Source of the DNA: Odobenus rosmarus divergens
Taxonomy: Eukaryota > Chordata > Mammalia > Carnivora > Odobenidae
Length of the DNA stretch: 64,000 nucleotides
NCBI RefSeq assembly: GCF_000321225.1
Contig: NW_004450583.1
Location: 1,973,800 to 2,037,799, forward strand
Reading direction: 5' to 3'
Below are positions 36,526 through 48,726 of this stretch, one piece after another. The first letter of the stretch is position 1. The number at the start of each line of letters is the position of its first letter. Made by a program: the position numbers and the translations under genes. The notes beneath the pieces were generated by a model. It saw only the letters and a program-made list of their open reading frames with translations. It did not search any database and was not told the DNA's origin.

Positions 36526-37085
36526 ACTCAGGAACATCTGCTACAGCATTTACCACGTTAATAGATTAGCTTTGAGAATCGGGCAGGTGTTTTCCACCCA
36601 AGCCAAAAAACATCAAAATCAGATTGCTCTCCAAACCTTTCCACACAGGCAATCGAGTTAGAATGACTCATACGGTCTAACAGATAATAAAACACACATA
36701 ACATTTGCTTTAAGGTACAGGCGGGGGTATTTTGTCCCGTGCTTAGGAGAAACAAAAACTCACTCTATTTGGGAATAGGGTAATTGGATACAGATGGGAG
36801 GAGGTAAATGAAAGAATTTAGCAAATATCTCAGTGGAATAGCTAATAGGAATGAGACAGAATAGGAAATTAAAAATTATTCGAAGCAGATGGACCATTCT
36901 TTGAGTTTTTAAAAATTTATTAGGGCCGCGAAAAAATGTGTCTGTTTATTTTCTACAGCCATGAAATTAATGACTTGGTGAGTTTTGCTTGTGCAATTTT
37001 ATGACTGCCGTGTCATCTGTCATAATTTGGGGACTGTTTGATATGGATTTATGAATGTCCCCACCCCCTTACCCCTCCCTGATTT
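36526..37085. promoter_or_regulatory. Candidate conserved enhancer cluster
   Basis: Over 500 bases of repeat-free, AT-rich sequence carry many homeodomain-like TAAT/ATTA cores and tidy words: 'ccacgttaatagattagctt', 'gaatagctaataggaatgag', 'ttaaaaatttattagggccg' and 'catgaaattaatgacttggt'. CAGATGG (36886) is an E-box-like word. The block stands out from the worn repeats around it and is the longest such block in the window. Conservation was not measured. Confidence 0.42.
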
Positions 37086-37559
37086 ATTGGTGTGGGTCAT
37101 GCATGAATTAGGCTGTCCCCCATAGAAGGCGCAAGGCCAATGGCAGCATAACCCCGCAGGCCCTGGGCGGGGGACCTTGGGAGAGTCTCAGCCCAGAGGT
37201 GAGTGGAAAAGCTATAGAGGGTCACTCCAGGGCTGTGGGAAAGGAGCAGGCCTGACCTAGCTGAACTTCCTCTGTGGGGGTGAGCCCAGCCTGATCCCTG
37301 CTGGGGAGGAGGTGTTGGGGAAGGAGCTTCTTGCAACCTGCTCGAAGCTTGAAGCCAACCCAGGCTGCTAGTGCTTGGCTGGGGGTGCAGTGGGGGCTGG
37401 TGCTGCAGCCTCAAATGGGCCGGCTAAGGACCACCTGGCTCTCTGTCCCTTCAGCCCCTGTAGCAGGGCTCATCTGCCCTCAGACCTGAAGCTCAGGGAA
37501 GAAGAAAATTCACCTTGACTGGGACTCTGTGCCTGGCCAGGTGCTTAAGTGCATGCTGT
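37086..37559. other. GC-rich intergenic, nothing recognised
   Basis: No gene or repeat is recognised. The 105-codon minus frame at 37097-37414 has no known protein features. Confidence 0.45.
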
Positions 37560-37795
37560 AGGTGGTGGGGTTAATGCAGGGCTTTACAACCAGCAGACTC
37601 GTGTCCAGTTTTGCCCTGAGTCTTTCTGGCTGTGTGGTTTTGGGCTGGTCACTACCCTCTCTGAATCTCAGTTTCTTCCTCGGTAAAGTAGGAATAGAAA
37701 TGTCTAACATTAGGGATTCTAACATTAAGAATCAAAGGAGATAATGTAATGTCACTGGCACATAGCAAAGTAAATGTTAGCTAATATTTTCTTAA
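37560..37795 (+). mobile_element. MIR SINE, plus orientation
   Basis: The order 'gtgtggttttgggctggtca', 'ctctgaatctcagtttcttc', 'aaagtaggaatag' and 'ctggcacatagcaaagtaaa' follows MIR from core to 3' end. Confidence 0.85.
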
Positions 37796-37920
37796 TAATC
37801 ATCCAATCAGCATCTTGAGATGGATATTATTAGTTCTAACTGACAGATGGGGAAGCTGAGGCTCAGAGAGGTTAAGTGATTTGCCTGAGTTCACACATTT
37901 TAAGAGATGGAGCTGGGCTT
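37796..37920 (-). mobile_element. MIR SINE fragment, minus orientation
   Basis: 'cagatggggaagctgaggct' and 'cagagaggttaagtgatttg' are the MIR core in reverse, directly abutting a plus-sense MIR. Confidence 0.8.
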
Positions 37921-38389
37921 TCTGCACAGATTTGCTCTTTCCTCTATAACTCTGGGGCTCAGCCTCTTCTGAAGTGGGAAACCCCGATTTCTGGAGGTAC
38001 ATTTCTGGGTGATTCACGACTTTTTTCTTTGGTTCCTCTGACCTAGCCTAATTCCCTACCTGGCCTGGGGGTCAATCACAAACTCGGTCCTGGTGACCAA
38101 TCCCTTCTGATGCTTGGGTTCCCTGTGGGGACAAGCCTCATATTAACACCATTGCTGGGGCTAGCTGGGTACCCACCAGGTGTGGGTGGGAGGTGTCCAG
38201 CCTCAGGACATTCCAATCCCCTACCTACCCCGGACCAAGCTCCAAGAGGACACTGGGGAAACGGCTTGCTGTGGGTGGAGCTTGAGGTCTGCCTCAGGCC
38301 AGGGAGTTTCCTGAGTTCTTCTCTCTAGCCCCATCCATTCGGGAAAATCCAACCCCCTGTGGGCCACTCTCAGCGCCTCGGAATTAGTA
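37921..38389. other. Unique intergenic DNA
   Basis: No gene or repeat is recognised. Confidence 0.45.
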
Positions 38390-39130
38390 ACAATAATAAC
38401 TCCTATTTACTGAGCACCTGTGATGGTCACCCTACTGTGCAATGTGTTCCTGCAATCCACCATTTATTCTTCCATTGGTTAAGTATTTGTTGAGTGCTTT
38501 CTGTGAGCCTGGCACTGTCCCAGCACTGGGGATACAGCAGGCAACAAAACATACATGGTCTTTGTCTTCACTGAACTTAACATTCTAGTGAGGAGGATAG
38601 GCAGTCAGTAAACACTTCACTCTCTAATGCCTTAGGTAGTAGTAAGGGCTTTGAAGAAAATTAAAGCAGGGTAAAGGATAGGGAGGGACGGAGGTGGTGG
38701 GGTGGGAGTAGTGTTTATTTTATTTATTTTATTTTATTTTATTTTTTTATTTTTATTTTTTTTAAAGATTTTATTTATTTATTTGAGAGAGAATGAGAGA
38801 GAGAGAAAGCACATGGGGGGGGAGGGTCAGAGGGAGAAGCAGACTCCCTGCCGAGCAGGGAGCCCGATGCGGGACTCGATCCCGGGACTCCAGGATCATG
38901 ACCTGAGCCGAAGGCAGTCGCTTAACCAACTGAGCCACCCAGGCGCCCGTGTGGTGTTTATTTTAGATGGTCTGTTCAAGGAAGGCCTGTCTGGCAAGGT
39001 AACATTTTGGGCTGAGACCTACAGGCAGTGGCTATGCATATGGCTATCCAGAAAAAGAACTTTCAAGTATAAGGAACAGCAAGTACAAAGGCCCTGAGGT
39101 TGGGGGATGGTTGGCAAATTCAAGGAATAG
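38390..39130 (-). mobile_element. L2 LINE 3' region, split by a SINE
   Basis: 'ttgagtgctttctgtgagcc', 'ctggcactgtcccagcactg' and 'ggatacagcaggcaacaaaa' are L2 in reverse. The element resumes after the SINE with 'gaaggcctgtctggcaaggt' and 'caaaggccctgaggttgggg'. Confidence 0.8.
38723..38948 (-). mobile_element. Young-looking CAN-SINE inside L2
   Basis: Flanked by gtagtgtttatttta (38708-38722) and gtggtgtttatttta (38951-38965). The body and head almost match the copy at 18968-19170, including 'gggactccaggatcatgacc', marking the same subfamily. Confidence 0.95.
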
Positions 39131-40059
39131 CAAGCAGGCTCTAGCAGAATAAATGAGGAGGAGAATAATTTTAAAGTACATTATCTGATTTGATCTTTAC
39201 CGTTACTGGTGAGGACACTGAGGCTCGGAGAGGCCAGGTCACTTGGCCAAGGTCAAAGAGAAGAGAAAGTTTCCAGCCCTGGGTCTATGTGAATTCTTCC
39301 CACTCTACCACACTACTTCTCTGAATATTATAACTGGGTGACATAGCAGAGTGGGACCAAAGGTCTAGCAGTAGGGCAAGGGCTGGAGAACACTGCAAGG
39401 CAGTTTGCAGTTCTGTGTTATCTGGAAGGTGAGGCGTTCTGAGTGCAGGAGGCCGATCGTGGCCCCAGCTGTAAAGATTCTTTGAGGCCAGAAAGCTGGG
39501 CTCTGACAGGGCAAGATGGATGAGAGCTCTAGGCTTAGTACCCAGCCGAGTTTCCTGAATGGTTTTCATCCAGATGGTCTCTGGGAGGATAAAGTTTAAG
39601 AAGATTGATTCCTTGGGAAGGAAGGACGGGAAGGAGAAAGGGCTCCTGGCCGGCCTGCCCACAGTGGAGAGGTCTCTTGTCCTCAAATAAAAGAAACCAC
39701 AGCTTTGAAAGGTGTGACTGCCCAGGCTTAGCAGCCTGCGTGATTTACAGGCCTTGGGAGTTGGGGGGAGCACAGGAAAGGGGTGGTGAGGGCACAGGGC
39801 TTCCCTACCAGGGAGGAGGGCAGAAGGGAGCAGCCCCCTCCCTGTGGGCAGGGGCACCTGCCACCCCTACTGGCTAGGGGCACTCTAGTCTCCTCTGCCC
39901 AGCCAGGATTTCTCCGTCTCCTGCTTCTTTCACCTCTCAATGACCTAACAGTTCCTGTGGATCCCTTGCGCTCACAGCTTCATGCCTCCTGGCCTCTGCT
40001 CATCCTGAGACTGGGCTTGGAAGACCATCATTCTGTGGTGGCGTGGCCAGTGAGGCGGC

Positions 40060-40092
<33 letters not shown>

Positions 40093-40199
40093 CACAAAGG
40101 ACACATGGGGCTTGTATCACTGCAGGGAAACGGGCATAAATGCAGAAGCCTCCTGGAAGAGAAAGGACCAAGACTCCAACTCTTTCTGTGTGAGATCTG
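39131..40199. other. Intergenic with MIR scrap and (TG)n
   Basis: An MIR core in reverse lies at about 39190-39260 (aggacactgaggctcggaga). The (TG)n at 40063-40090 is listed separately. The 190-codon minus frame (39285-39857) shows no recognisable protein. Confidence 0.45.
40063..40090. repeat. (TG)n microsatellite
   Basis: About fourteen uninterrupted TG units; likely length-polymorphic. Confidence 0.92.
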
Positions 40200-40385
40200 A
40201 AGGTATGAAGAACTTTTGGAACGTGTATATGATAAAGACCCAGGGGGGATGTTCGGAAATTGACTGTGGTGATGGTTGCACATTTCTGTGATTATACCAA
40301 AAACCACTGAGCTGTACCTTTTAAATGGGTGAAGTGTATGATGTGTGAACTATATTTCAATAAGGCAGTTACTAAAACAACAACA
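40200..40385 (+). mobile_element. L1M 3' end, plus orientation
   Basis: 'gactgtggtgatggttgcac', 'taccaaaaaccactgagctg' and 'gaactatatttcaataaggc' are the standard L1M 3' UTR strings, ending in an A-rich tail. Confidence 0.85.
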
Positions 40386-40589
40386 AAAAGACCCAGTGGC
40401 AGGGAAGGTTATTGAGGTCTAAAATCACCATGGGACGGGCTTGGGACCAGTGGGCTGGCTGGTAGAGAGGGAGGTGGCTCTTGGTGGGGTGGGGAAGGCA
40501 GCACAAACCAAATTCTGCCTTGGTCCAGTCATCTTAGTTTGTGCCTTGGGATTTTGTGTGTGGCGAATTATTGAAGAATATATATATTT

Positions 40590-41810
40590 TTAGAAAATTT
40601 CAAACAGATAAAGATGCCAAAGCGGTCTTTAAGAAGATGTCAAACAGAAAATTTCACATCTAAGCAGAAAGAGTATAATGAACCCCTGTGTACCCATCAC
40701 CCAACTTCAACAATTATCAACGCATGGACATTTAATTTCATCCACATCCCCCATATACTTCTGTCCTTTCCAGATTATATTGAAGGAAATCCCACACATC
40801 ACATCATTTCATCTGATAATACCATTATTACACCTAGAAGAATAGTAATTCCTTAAGATCATCAAATATCTGGTCGTTATCCAAATTTCCGAATGTCTTG
40901 TTAATGTCATACTTTAAAGAAATTTTAGTTTGTCAGAGTCAGGATCTAAATAGGGTCTGCACATTGTGATTAGTTGATGATATATCTCTAAGTCTTTTTC
41001 AATCCACAAGTGCCTCCTCTATTTTTTTTTTTTCCTGAAGTTGATTTGTTGAAGAAACTAGAATGTTGTTCAGAAGCGTTTCTCATAGCTTGCATTTTCG
41101 AAATGTATGTTTAGCAAACCTCCTCTGGACTCTAAATTTCCTATAAATTGGAAGCTGGATCTACAGGTTTGATAAGATTTAGGGTTTTTTTGTTTTGTTT
41201 TTGTTTTTTGTTTTTTTGTTTTTCTTTTTTTGGCAAGGCTACTCTGTGGTGGTATATTCTTCCTTCAGGAGACACACAATGTCTGGGTGTCTTTTTTGGG
41301 TGTGTGTGTGATATCAGGGACCACTGATATTCAATACCTATGTCATAAATTCATAAGGAGCTGCAAAAACTATCGTTTCTTCTTTATTTGCTAGCAAAGA
41401 GAAACTTCTCTTTGTCTACCATTTGGTTACTGAGTACAATTGATATAGGAAAGGCAGAATAAGGCTGGATTTGTCCTTTTATTTACTAGTCTTCAAAAGA
41501 ACAATTTAGTTTCCTATCCTTCCTGGGCTTGTTTACTTTTAGTGTCATTATGAATGTATAGATTTAAACATACTGATGCATTTCAAATCCATTGCAGTTA
41601 GTTTTATTATTGATGCCCAACTTGTCCCATCTTTGTCCAATGGGAACACTTCAGTTGGCTCCTGAGTCCTTTTGGCACTACCCTTGCAGTGTTTGAAGAG
41701 TCCTTGCTAACTGGTATAACATGGCTCATCTTACACATTTTCTGCCTCAGAACTGGGATCTGCCATTTTCTGTGGGTGAATAAATCTAGGTCCATCCACA
41801 GGGAGGGTCA
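40590..41810. mobile_element. Ancient mammalian interspersed repeat, family not assigned
   Basis: 'gtgtacccatcacccaactt', 'aacaattatcaacgcatgga', 'ttgaaggaaatcccacacat' and 'atcatcaaatatctggtcgt' recur in mammalian genomes as one long element. Related pieces lie in VDAC2 intron 8. I do not give a family name because I am not certain of it. Confidence 0.6.
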
Positions 41811-42067
41811 TCCTCTCTCACGCTGTGTGCCCACTTTGGCCTGGGCACTGTATGACCCAAAGAGCTAAGCCCAGTTTCATTGCTGTGGTTGGAGGAGGTG
41901 GCAATGGTCTTGGCATAAACAGCATTTTCCCAAGAAAGCCCTCCCTGATCCCCCAGACCACATCAGCAACCCCTCTTTCTCCTTTCTTGTTTTACTTGTT
42001 TTTTTAACAGTCAACATTATTAGTTGCAAGCAATAGAAACTGTCTCTGGTAACTTAAATGGTTTTTT

Positions 42068-42262
42068 TTTTTTTTAAAAGATTTATTTATTTCTTTGAGA
42101 GAGTGCACAAGCAGTGGGAGGGGGAGAGGGAGAGAGAGAATCTCAAGGAGACTCCCACTGAAGTGGAGCCCGACTCAGGGCTCGATCCTGTGACCCTGAG
42201 ATCATGACTGGAGCCAAAATCAAGAGTTGGATGCTTAACCAACTGAGTCACCCAGGTACCCC
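42068..42262 (-). mobile_element. CAN-SINE
   Basis: Reverse-complement SINE between perfect taaatggtttttt repeats at 42055-42067 and 42263-42275. Confidence 0.93.
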
Positions 42263-42461
42263 TAAATGGTTTTTTCAAAGTATTTATTAGGATATTTGTT
42301 TGACGGCATTGACAAATAGATAAAGACGGGTTTATTTCTCTCTTGTAAAAATATAAGGTGATGGGTAGTCGGGGAAGGGGAGGTTGTAGGGTGACTCTGC
42401 TCCTCAAAGTTGTCCATGGACCCAGGTTCCTTCTGTCTTGTTGCTCCACATCCTCCAGGAC

Positions 42462-42655
42462 AGTGTTGTCCAGTAGAACTTTCGGTGATGATGAAAGTCT
42501 TCTTAGTGTGTATGTAAGTACAGTAGCCACTGGCCACATGTGTTTGTTGAGCACTTGAAAGGTAGCTAGAGTGAGTTTAAATTTTATTTAATTTTAATTA
42601 ATTTAAATAGACACATGTGGCTAATGGCTCCGTTACTGAACACCCTATCTCTAGA
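42462..42655. mobile_element. hAT-type DNA transposon remnant
   Basis: 'acagtgttgtccagtagaac', 'gtagccactggccacatgtg' and, near the far end, 'gacacatgtggctaatggct' form near-inverse ends around an AT-rich palindromic core (42575-42610). The family name is not assigned. Confidence 0.6.
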
Positions 42656-44019
42656 CTATAGTCCTTACCTCCTGGCTGAAAAGAACTCTGCCAGTCGTCC
42701 TGGTAGAGTTCAGGAAGGGGAGCAGAAATGGGAAGGCAAGCTGCTTCCTTCTCAGGACACACATCACTTCCTCTCACATCCCATTGGTGGGAACTTAGAG
42801 GGCCACTCCCAGCTGCAAGGGAGTCTGGGACATGAAGTCTTTAGTTGGAAAGCCATGTGTTCAGGGAACATTAAGTGGTTGCTGCCACTAAAAGGAAGAA
42901 GAGGAATAATAGATACTGGGGGACAATTAGAGACAAGGAAACTGGGTGGCTCTAGACTGTTGCTTGGAGTCAGGAGGTGAGGAAGGCACAGAATCAGGCT
43001 TTGAGGCCTCCAACGCAGACATAAAACTCAAAATCCTCCCTGTGATACTGATCCCATGTCTTGCTCACCATGTGTCCCCAGCAATGAGTGCTCAGGGACA
43101 CAACGGAGAGCACACAATTCCAGGGACTCAGTGTTGAACAAAGAGGCCCTGCTGGTGACGACAGAGTGGAACTTGAATCCAGGCCAGGCTGATTCCAAAA
43201 CCCCCTATTTCCAGCTGGAATTTAACCTCTGAAGTTTTGAGAGGGCAGTTCAAGACCAGAGGGCGGTGGTCAGCCGGTATGAACCCAGAAGGCTGGACCT
43301 GAGGTTCACACCCTGGATGAACTGCTCAACTCCAAACCACAGGTTTCTTTTTGGTCTTTCTTTTCCCTATTCCCAGCTCCTCCCCCGCCCTAGTGGGGTG
43401 TGCTGTGCCTCTCAAAGAGAAGACTTCCTCACATCTGTAAAGTGCTTTATCCTTCATAAGCAATTTCACATAATATGAAGTTGAAGACTTTTTTTTTTAG
43501 AATTGGCGCTGCTTACTGTTGATTTAAAAAGCAGAGGAGTTGAGTTCCTTTGTTATTTTTCAAGGAAAAACAGTTCCCAGATTAAGTTGATTTTTGTATA
43601 TGACCCTCGCTTGATTTCTTTTTGGGGTCAGTGACCTTTGATAGAAGAAAGTACCCATGATCCTCCAGCCTGAGGAAATGGAAAGACAACAGGAGGCTTG
43701 AACAGCCCAAGGCAGGAAGAAGCCAGCCTTGTGCAGGGCCTGCTCCGCAGGGCCCAGCGCTGTGGGGAAGAAAGCTGCCCAAAGGCCTCACTTGCCTCCA
43801 CAGGGAGGCTGGGCCCCTGGCTCTTAAGGTCTGGGTGCCAGGCTGGGAAAGCACCCTGGGGGTTGGGGCACTTAGCTCGTGATCCTGTTCTTCCCTAAAT
43901 CCTGGCACACAAGCCCTTGAGAGCATTTGTGCTCATTTACTACAAAGCTGCTCACATTTCCACACTCAGAACCCATGCAGACACACACTTGTGTGCACAC
44001 ACATGCACATGGGTACACT
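42656..44019. other. Unique intergenic DNA
   Basis: No gene is recognised. A plus-oriented CTCF-like word (agaccagagggcg, 43252-43264) lacks the first two consensus bases. Confidence 0.4.
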
Positions 44020-44240
44020 TATGAATAATAACTGCTAACACTTATTAGGCACTTACTATGTACCAGCACCATTTCATCTAGTGCTTTTTATTCATGAATT
44101 CATGTCAGTCCTTTCCATAACCCTGTGAGATTGGTGATCTTATTTTTCCCATTTAACAGATATAAAAACTGAGGCACAGAGGGGCTAAGTAACTTGCCTG
44201 AGTTTGGATTTGGACCCAGTCCATCTGGGGCTAGAGTCCA
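44020..44240 (-). mobile_element. MIR SINE, minus orientation
   Basis: 'gctaacacttattaggcact', 'ccctgtgagattggtgatct' and 'aactgaggcacagaggggct' follow MIR in reverse. Confidence 0.85.
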
Positions 44241-45039
44241 CACTGCCTCACCCAGGCCCCCACTACACTATCTGGTGTGACACAGACCCACTCGTGCACA
44301 TGTGTGCAAACACACCCACACACACATCTTCTGCCAGTAACGACGCTGCCGACCTGCTAGTGTGCAAATGCACTCTGACACACACACTCACCCGCCAACC
44401 CTATGTGTGCTGCCCCTCCCACCTGCCTTCCCCTCCCAGGGACCCGCTATCCTCTGAAGCCAATGACTGAGGCCAGGCCGGGCCAGGTGTCAGGGTCAGG
44501 ATAGGGGCAGTGTGGCTGCTGACAGGGTGATGGAAAGCAGGAAAGTCACAAATAAGCAAACAGCCCCGCCTGGACACAGCCTTTGCCGAGCGTTTCCTGA
44601 ATGTCCAGGGACATGTTTATTTTTCCACGACTGTCCAGAGCCGATCCCAAGTCTTTCCCTTCCCGAATGGCTGTCTTGATGGAGCCATGGCGCTGTGGGT
44701 CTGGCTCCCTCAGGGCTGATGTTTACATATGTCTCTTCTCTAACAGAGGCTGAGAGGCCCTTGTGGCGTGGGTCCAGTCTACTTTTCAGCCTCATTCCGC
44801 ACCCCCCTGCCCCCCACCAGCCCCAGATGCCCAGCTGCCTGCCGGCTCTCTGACCCCATGTCCTACAGCCCGTCCCAGACTCCCTGCCTTTGCTCAAGCT
44901 GTCCCCTGCCTGGGATGCCCAAGTCCTGTTCTCCAGGTAAATCCTATTCTCCTTGGATCTCACTCAAATGACACCTCCTCCAGGAAGCTGTCTAGGAGAC
45001 TTGCAAGGAATCTCTTTCTGTGGCATTAAAAACAAAGAA
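44241..45039. other. Intergenic, CA-rich then GC-rich
   Basis: Interrupted CA-rich tracts lie at 44270-44400. The rest shows no recognised gene. Confidence 0.45.
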
Positions 45040-45102
45040 GTTTAAAATTTTTTAATTGTAATAAAATACACATAACATAAAATTGACCATCTTAACTAAT
45101 TT

Positions 45103-45294
45103 TTAAAAAGATTTTATTTGTTTATTTGAGAGAGAGAATGAGAGAGAGGGCATGAGCAGAGGGAGAGCATGAGCAGGAGGAGAGGCAGAGGCAGACTCCC
45201 CGCCGAGCAGGGAGCCCGATGCGGGACTTGATCCCAGGACCCCGGGGATCATGACCTGAGCCGAAGGCAGACACTTAACTGACTGCGTCCCCCT
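45103..45294 (-). mobile_element. CAN-SINE inside L1 copy A
   Basis: The duplication accatcttaac(t)aattt / accatcttaaccattt flanks it at 45086-45102 and 45295-45310. The head end is worn. Confidence 0.9.
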
Positions 45295-45609
45295 ACCATC
45301 TTAACCATTTCTAAGTTCAGTGGTGTTAACTACACTCACTTCGTGGTGCAGCGGTTACCACCATCCATCCACAGAACTCTTTTTATCTTGCAAAACTAAA
45401 ACTTTGTGCCCATTAAACAATAACTCCTTATTCTCCCCTCCCCCACCCCCTGACCACCACCATTCTACTGTCTCTGTGAATTTGACAACTTTAGATATGT
45501 CATAATAAGAGGAACTGGACGGTATTTGTCTTTTTATGTCTGGTTTATGTCACTGAGCATAGTGTCCTCGGGGTCCATCCATGTTGTAGCAAATGTCAGA
45601 ATTTCCTTT

Positions 45610-45620
45610 TATTTATTTAT

Positions 45621-45652
<32 letters not shown>

Positions 45653-45664
45653 TTATTTATTTAT
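45610..45664. repeat. (TTTA)n(TCTA)n microsatellite in SINE tail
   Basis: ATTT units, about seven ATCT units, then ATTT units again. The tract grew within the SINE tail. Confidence 0.9.
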
Positions 45665-45919
45665 TTTAAAGGTTTTATTTATTTATTTGACAGAGAGAGA
45701 CACAGCGAGAGAGGGAACACAGCAGGGGGAGTGGGGGAGGGAGAAACAAGCTCTCCACGGAGCAGGGAGCCCGAGGTGGGGCTCCATCCCAGGACCCTGG
45801 GATCATGACCTGATCCGAAGGCAGACGCCCAATGACTGAGCCACCCAGGCGCCCTGGGGGGCATCTGGGTGGCTCAGTCCGTTAAGTGCCAGACTTTTTT
45901 TTTTTTTTTAAAGGTTTTA
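45610..45919 (-). mobile_element. Composite head-to-head CAN-SINE inside L1 copy A
   Basis: A full minus-strand SINE (about 45665-45855) with a (TTTA)/(TCTA)n tail is joined head to head with a 38-base plus-strand SINE head (about 45857-45894) followed by a T run. The whole unit lies between agaatttccttt repeats at 45598-45609 and 45920-45931. Confidence 0.8.
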
Positions 45920-47478
45920 AGAATTTCCTTTCTTTTAAAGGCTGACTACTATTCCATTGCATGTCGAGAGCCCATTTTGTTCACCCGTTCTTCCGTCCGT
46001 GGACACTCGGACTGCTTTCATCTTTTGGCTGCTGTGGGTATGGTGCACAAGAAGCTCCTTAGCACTTTGTTCTTTTAATATAGCACTTGTTTGTCCATTC
46101 ATCGGTGGATGGATATTTGGGTTGTTTCCAGTTTGGGGCTATTACAAATAAAACTGCTAAAACATTTGTCTACAGGTCTTCATGTGGATCTATGCTCTCC
46201 TTTCTTCTGGGCACGTATCTGAGAACAAGCTGGATCATATGCTAGGTATGTATATATTTAACTTCCTGGAGAGACTGTCAAACTGTTTTCCAAAGTGATC
46301 GAACCATGTTACATTCCTAGCCACGGTGTATGAATGTTCCAGTTCTTCCACATCCTTACCAACACTTGGTATGGTCAGTCTTTTAGATTTCAACTGTGTA
46401 TTCTAATAGGTTTGCAGTGGTATTCTAATGTGGCTTTTATTTGCATTTCCCTATTGACTGGTATTTGCCATATGTATATCTTCCTTGGGAAAGTGTCTGT
46501 TCAAATATTGTGCTGCATATTTTCATATTGAGTTGTTTTCTTATTTTTGAATATTGAGAGTTCTTCATTTTCGAGATACAAGTCCTCTCTCAGATGTGTG
46601 ATTTGCCCATATTCCTTCAAATGTATGACTTGTCTTTTCATTCTCTGAACAGTGCTTTTTGAAGAGTAGAAAACTTTAATTTTGATCAAGTCCAGTTCAT
46701 CATTTTTCTCCTTTATGTATCCTGCTTTTGATGTCATATCTAAGAAATTTTTGCTTAACTCAAGGTACGAAGATTTCTAGAAATTTCCAGTTTTAGGTTT
46801 TACGTGGTAAGTCTATGATCCATTTTGATCTAATGTTTTGCATATGGCATGAGGTAGAGCTTGAACTGCATTTTTTTAAACATATACATGTCCAATTGTT
46901 TCAGCACCGTTTGTTGAAAAGACTAGCCTTTCTTCACTGAATTGACTTTGCATCTTTGTTGAAAATTTATTGTCCACATATGTGCGGGTCTCTTTCTATT
47001 CCATTGATCTCGCTTGATGCCAGTTCCACACTATCTTGCTAACTGCAGCTTTCCAACAGGTCCTGAGATCAAGTAGTGCTAGACTCCCACCTTTGTTGCT
47101 TTTCAAAGTCGTTCGGATATTGTAAGTTTTTTGTATTTCCATATGAATTTTAGAATCAGTTTAGAATTTGTCAGGTTCCGCCAAAAGCCTGCTAGGATTT
47201 TGATTAGGATTGTTTTGATGCTGTCCATGAATCTGGGGGACAAGTCACTGTCTAACCATCTTTTGACCTATGAACCTGGTATATTTCTCCATTGAGTTAG
47301 GTCTTTACTTTGTCTCAGTAATGGTTTGTTTTCCGTATGTAAGTTTTCCGTATGTAAGTCTCACACATCTTTTGTCAGATTTATCCCTAAATAGTTCATA
47401 TGTTTGATGGTATTATATGATTTTTTAAAACATTTAAAGCTTTATTGAGGTATATTTGACAAAATTGTAAGATATTTA

Positions 47479-47692
47479 TTTTTTTAAAGATTTTATTTCT
47501 TTATTTTAGAGAGAGAGAGAGAGTGTGTGAGAGAGAGAGTGTGAGCAGGGGGAGGAGCAGAGGGAGAGGGACAAGCAGACTCCACGCTGAGCATGGAGCT
47601 GATGCTGGGCTCAATCCCACGACCCCGAGATCATGACCTGAGCCGAAACCAAGAGTTGGAAGCTTTAACTGACTGCACCACCCAGTCGCCCC
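47479..47692 (-). mobile_element. CAN-SINE inside L1 copy B
   Basis: Flanked by aaaattgtaagatattta (47461-47478) and aaaattgtaaggtattta (47693-47710), one mismatch in 18. Confidence 0.94.
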
Positions 47693-48726
47693 AAAATTGT
47701 AAGGTATTTAAGGTGGATGTACAGCAATTTGATACACATATACCTTGTGAAAGGAGTCCCCTCCCCCCACCATCTAGTTAATTGACATCCATCACCTCAT
47801 GCATTTATCTTTTTTTGGGAGGGGTGAGAATATTTAATCGCTATGCTCTTAGCAAATTTCAATTATGCAATACAGTGTTATCAACCATAGTCACCATGTT
47901 TTACATTAGATCCTCAGACCTTATTCATCTTATAGCTGAATGTTGTACCTTTTTACCGACCTCTTCCTGTATTCTCAACCTCTGTCTCTGACAGCTAATG
48001 TTCCACTGTTTCTATGAGTTTGACCTTTTTTAGATTCCATATGTAAGTGATACCATGCACTATTTTTTTTTCTGCCTGGTTTATTTCACTTAGCATGATG
48101 CCTTCAAATTCCATCCATGTTGTTGCAAATGGCAGGATCTCCTTTCTCTTGGCTGAGAGAGATTCATCCACTGATGGACACTTAGGTTGTTTTTGTATCT
48201 TGGCTATTGTGAATAATGCTACAATGAACATGGGAGTATAGATATCTCTTTGTTCTCCTGTTTTCACTTCCTTTGGTTATATACCCAGAAGTAAGCATAT
48301 ACTGGATATTGCTGGATCATATGGTAGTTCTATTTTGTAATGTTTTGAGGATCTTCCATTCTGTTTTCTGTAGTGGCTGCACCAAATTACATTCTTACCA
48401 ACAGTGCATAAGGGTTCCCTTTTCTCTACATTTTTGCCAACACTTGTTATCTCTTATCTTTTTGATTGATGATAGTCATTCTAATTTCTACTACAATGGA
48501 GTTTGAATTTCTGTTTAAATTTCCAGTTGTTCATTGCTGGATATAGAAATACAATTGATTTTTGGACATGGATCTTGTATCCTGCAATCTTGCTAAACTC
48601 AGTTTTAGTAGGTTTTTGTAGATACCTATGGATTTTCTACATAAATGATCATTTCATATGCAAATAAAGACAATTTGTTTCTTCTTTTTCGTTCTGGATG
48701 CTCTCTTAAAAATCTTTTCTTGCCTT

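Larger units (their letters stand above)
45040..47429 (-). mobile_element. L1 LINE copy A, minus orientation
   Basis: The plus strand reads as the reverse complement of an L1M element from its 3' end: 'acataacataaaattgacca', 'caccaccattctactgtctc', 'ctgactactattccattgca', then 'aactgttttccaaagtgatc' and the ORF2 end 'ccgtttgttgaaaagactag'. Frames are broken. Two SINE insertions interrupt it. Confidence 0.88.

Noticed and set aside
39285..39857. 190-codon minus-strand frame
   Set aside because: It overlaps an MIR-like piece, with no splice or homology support.
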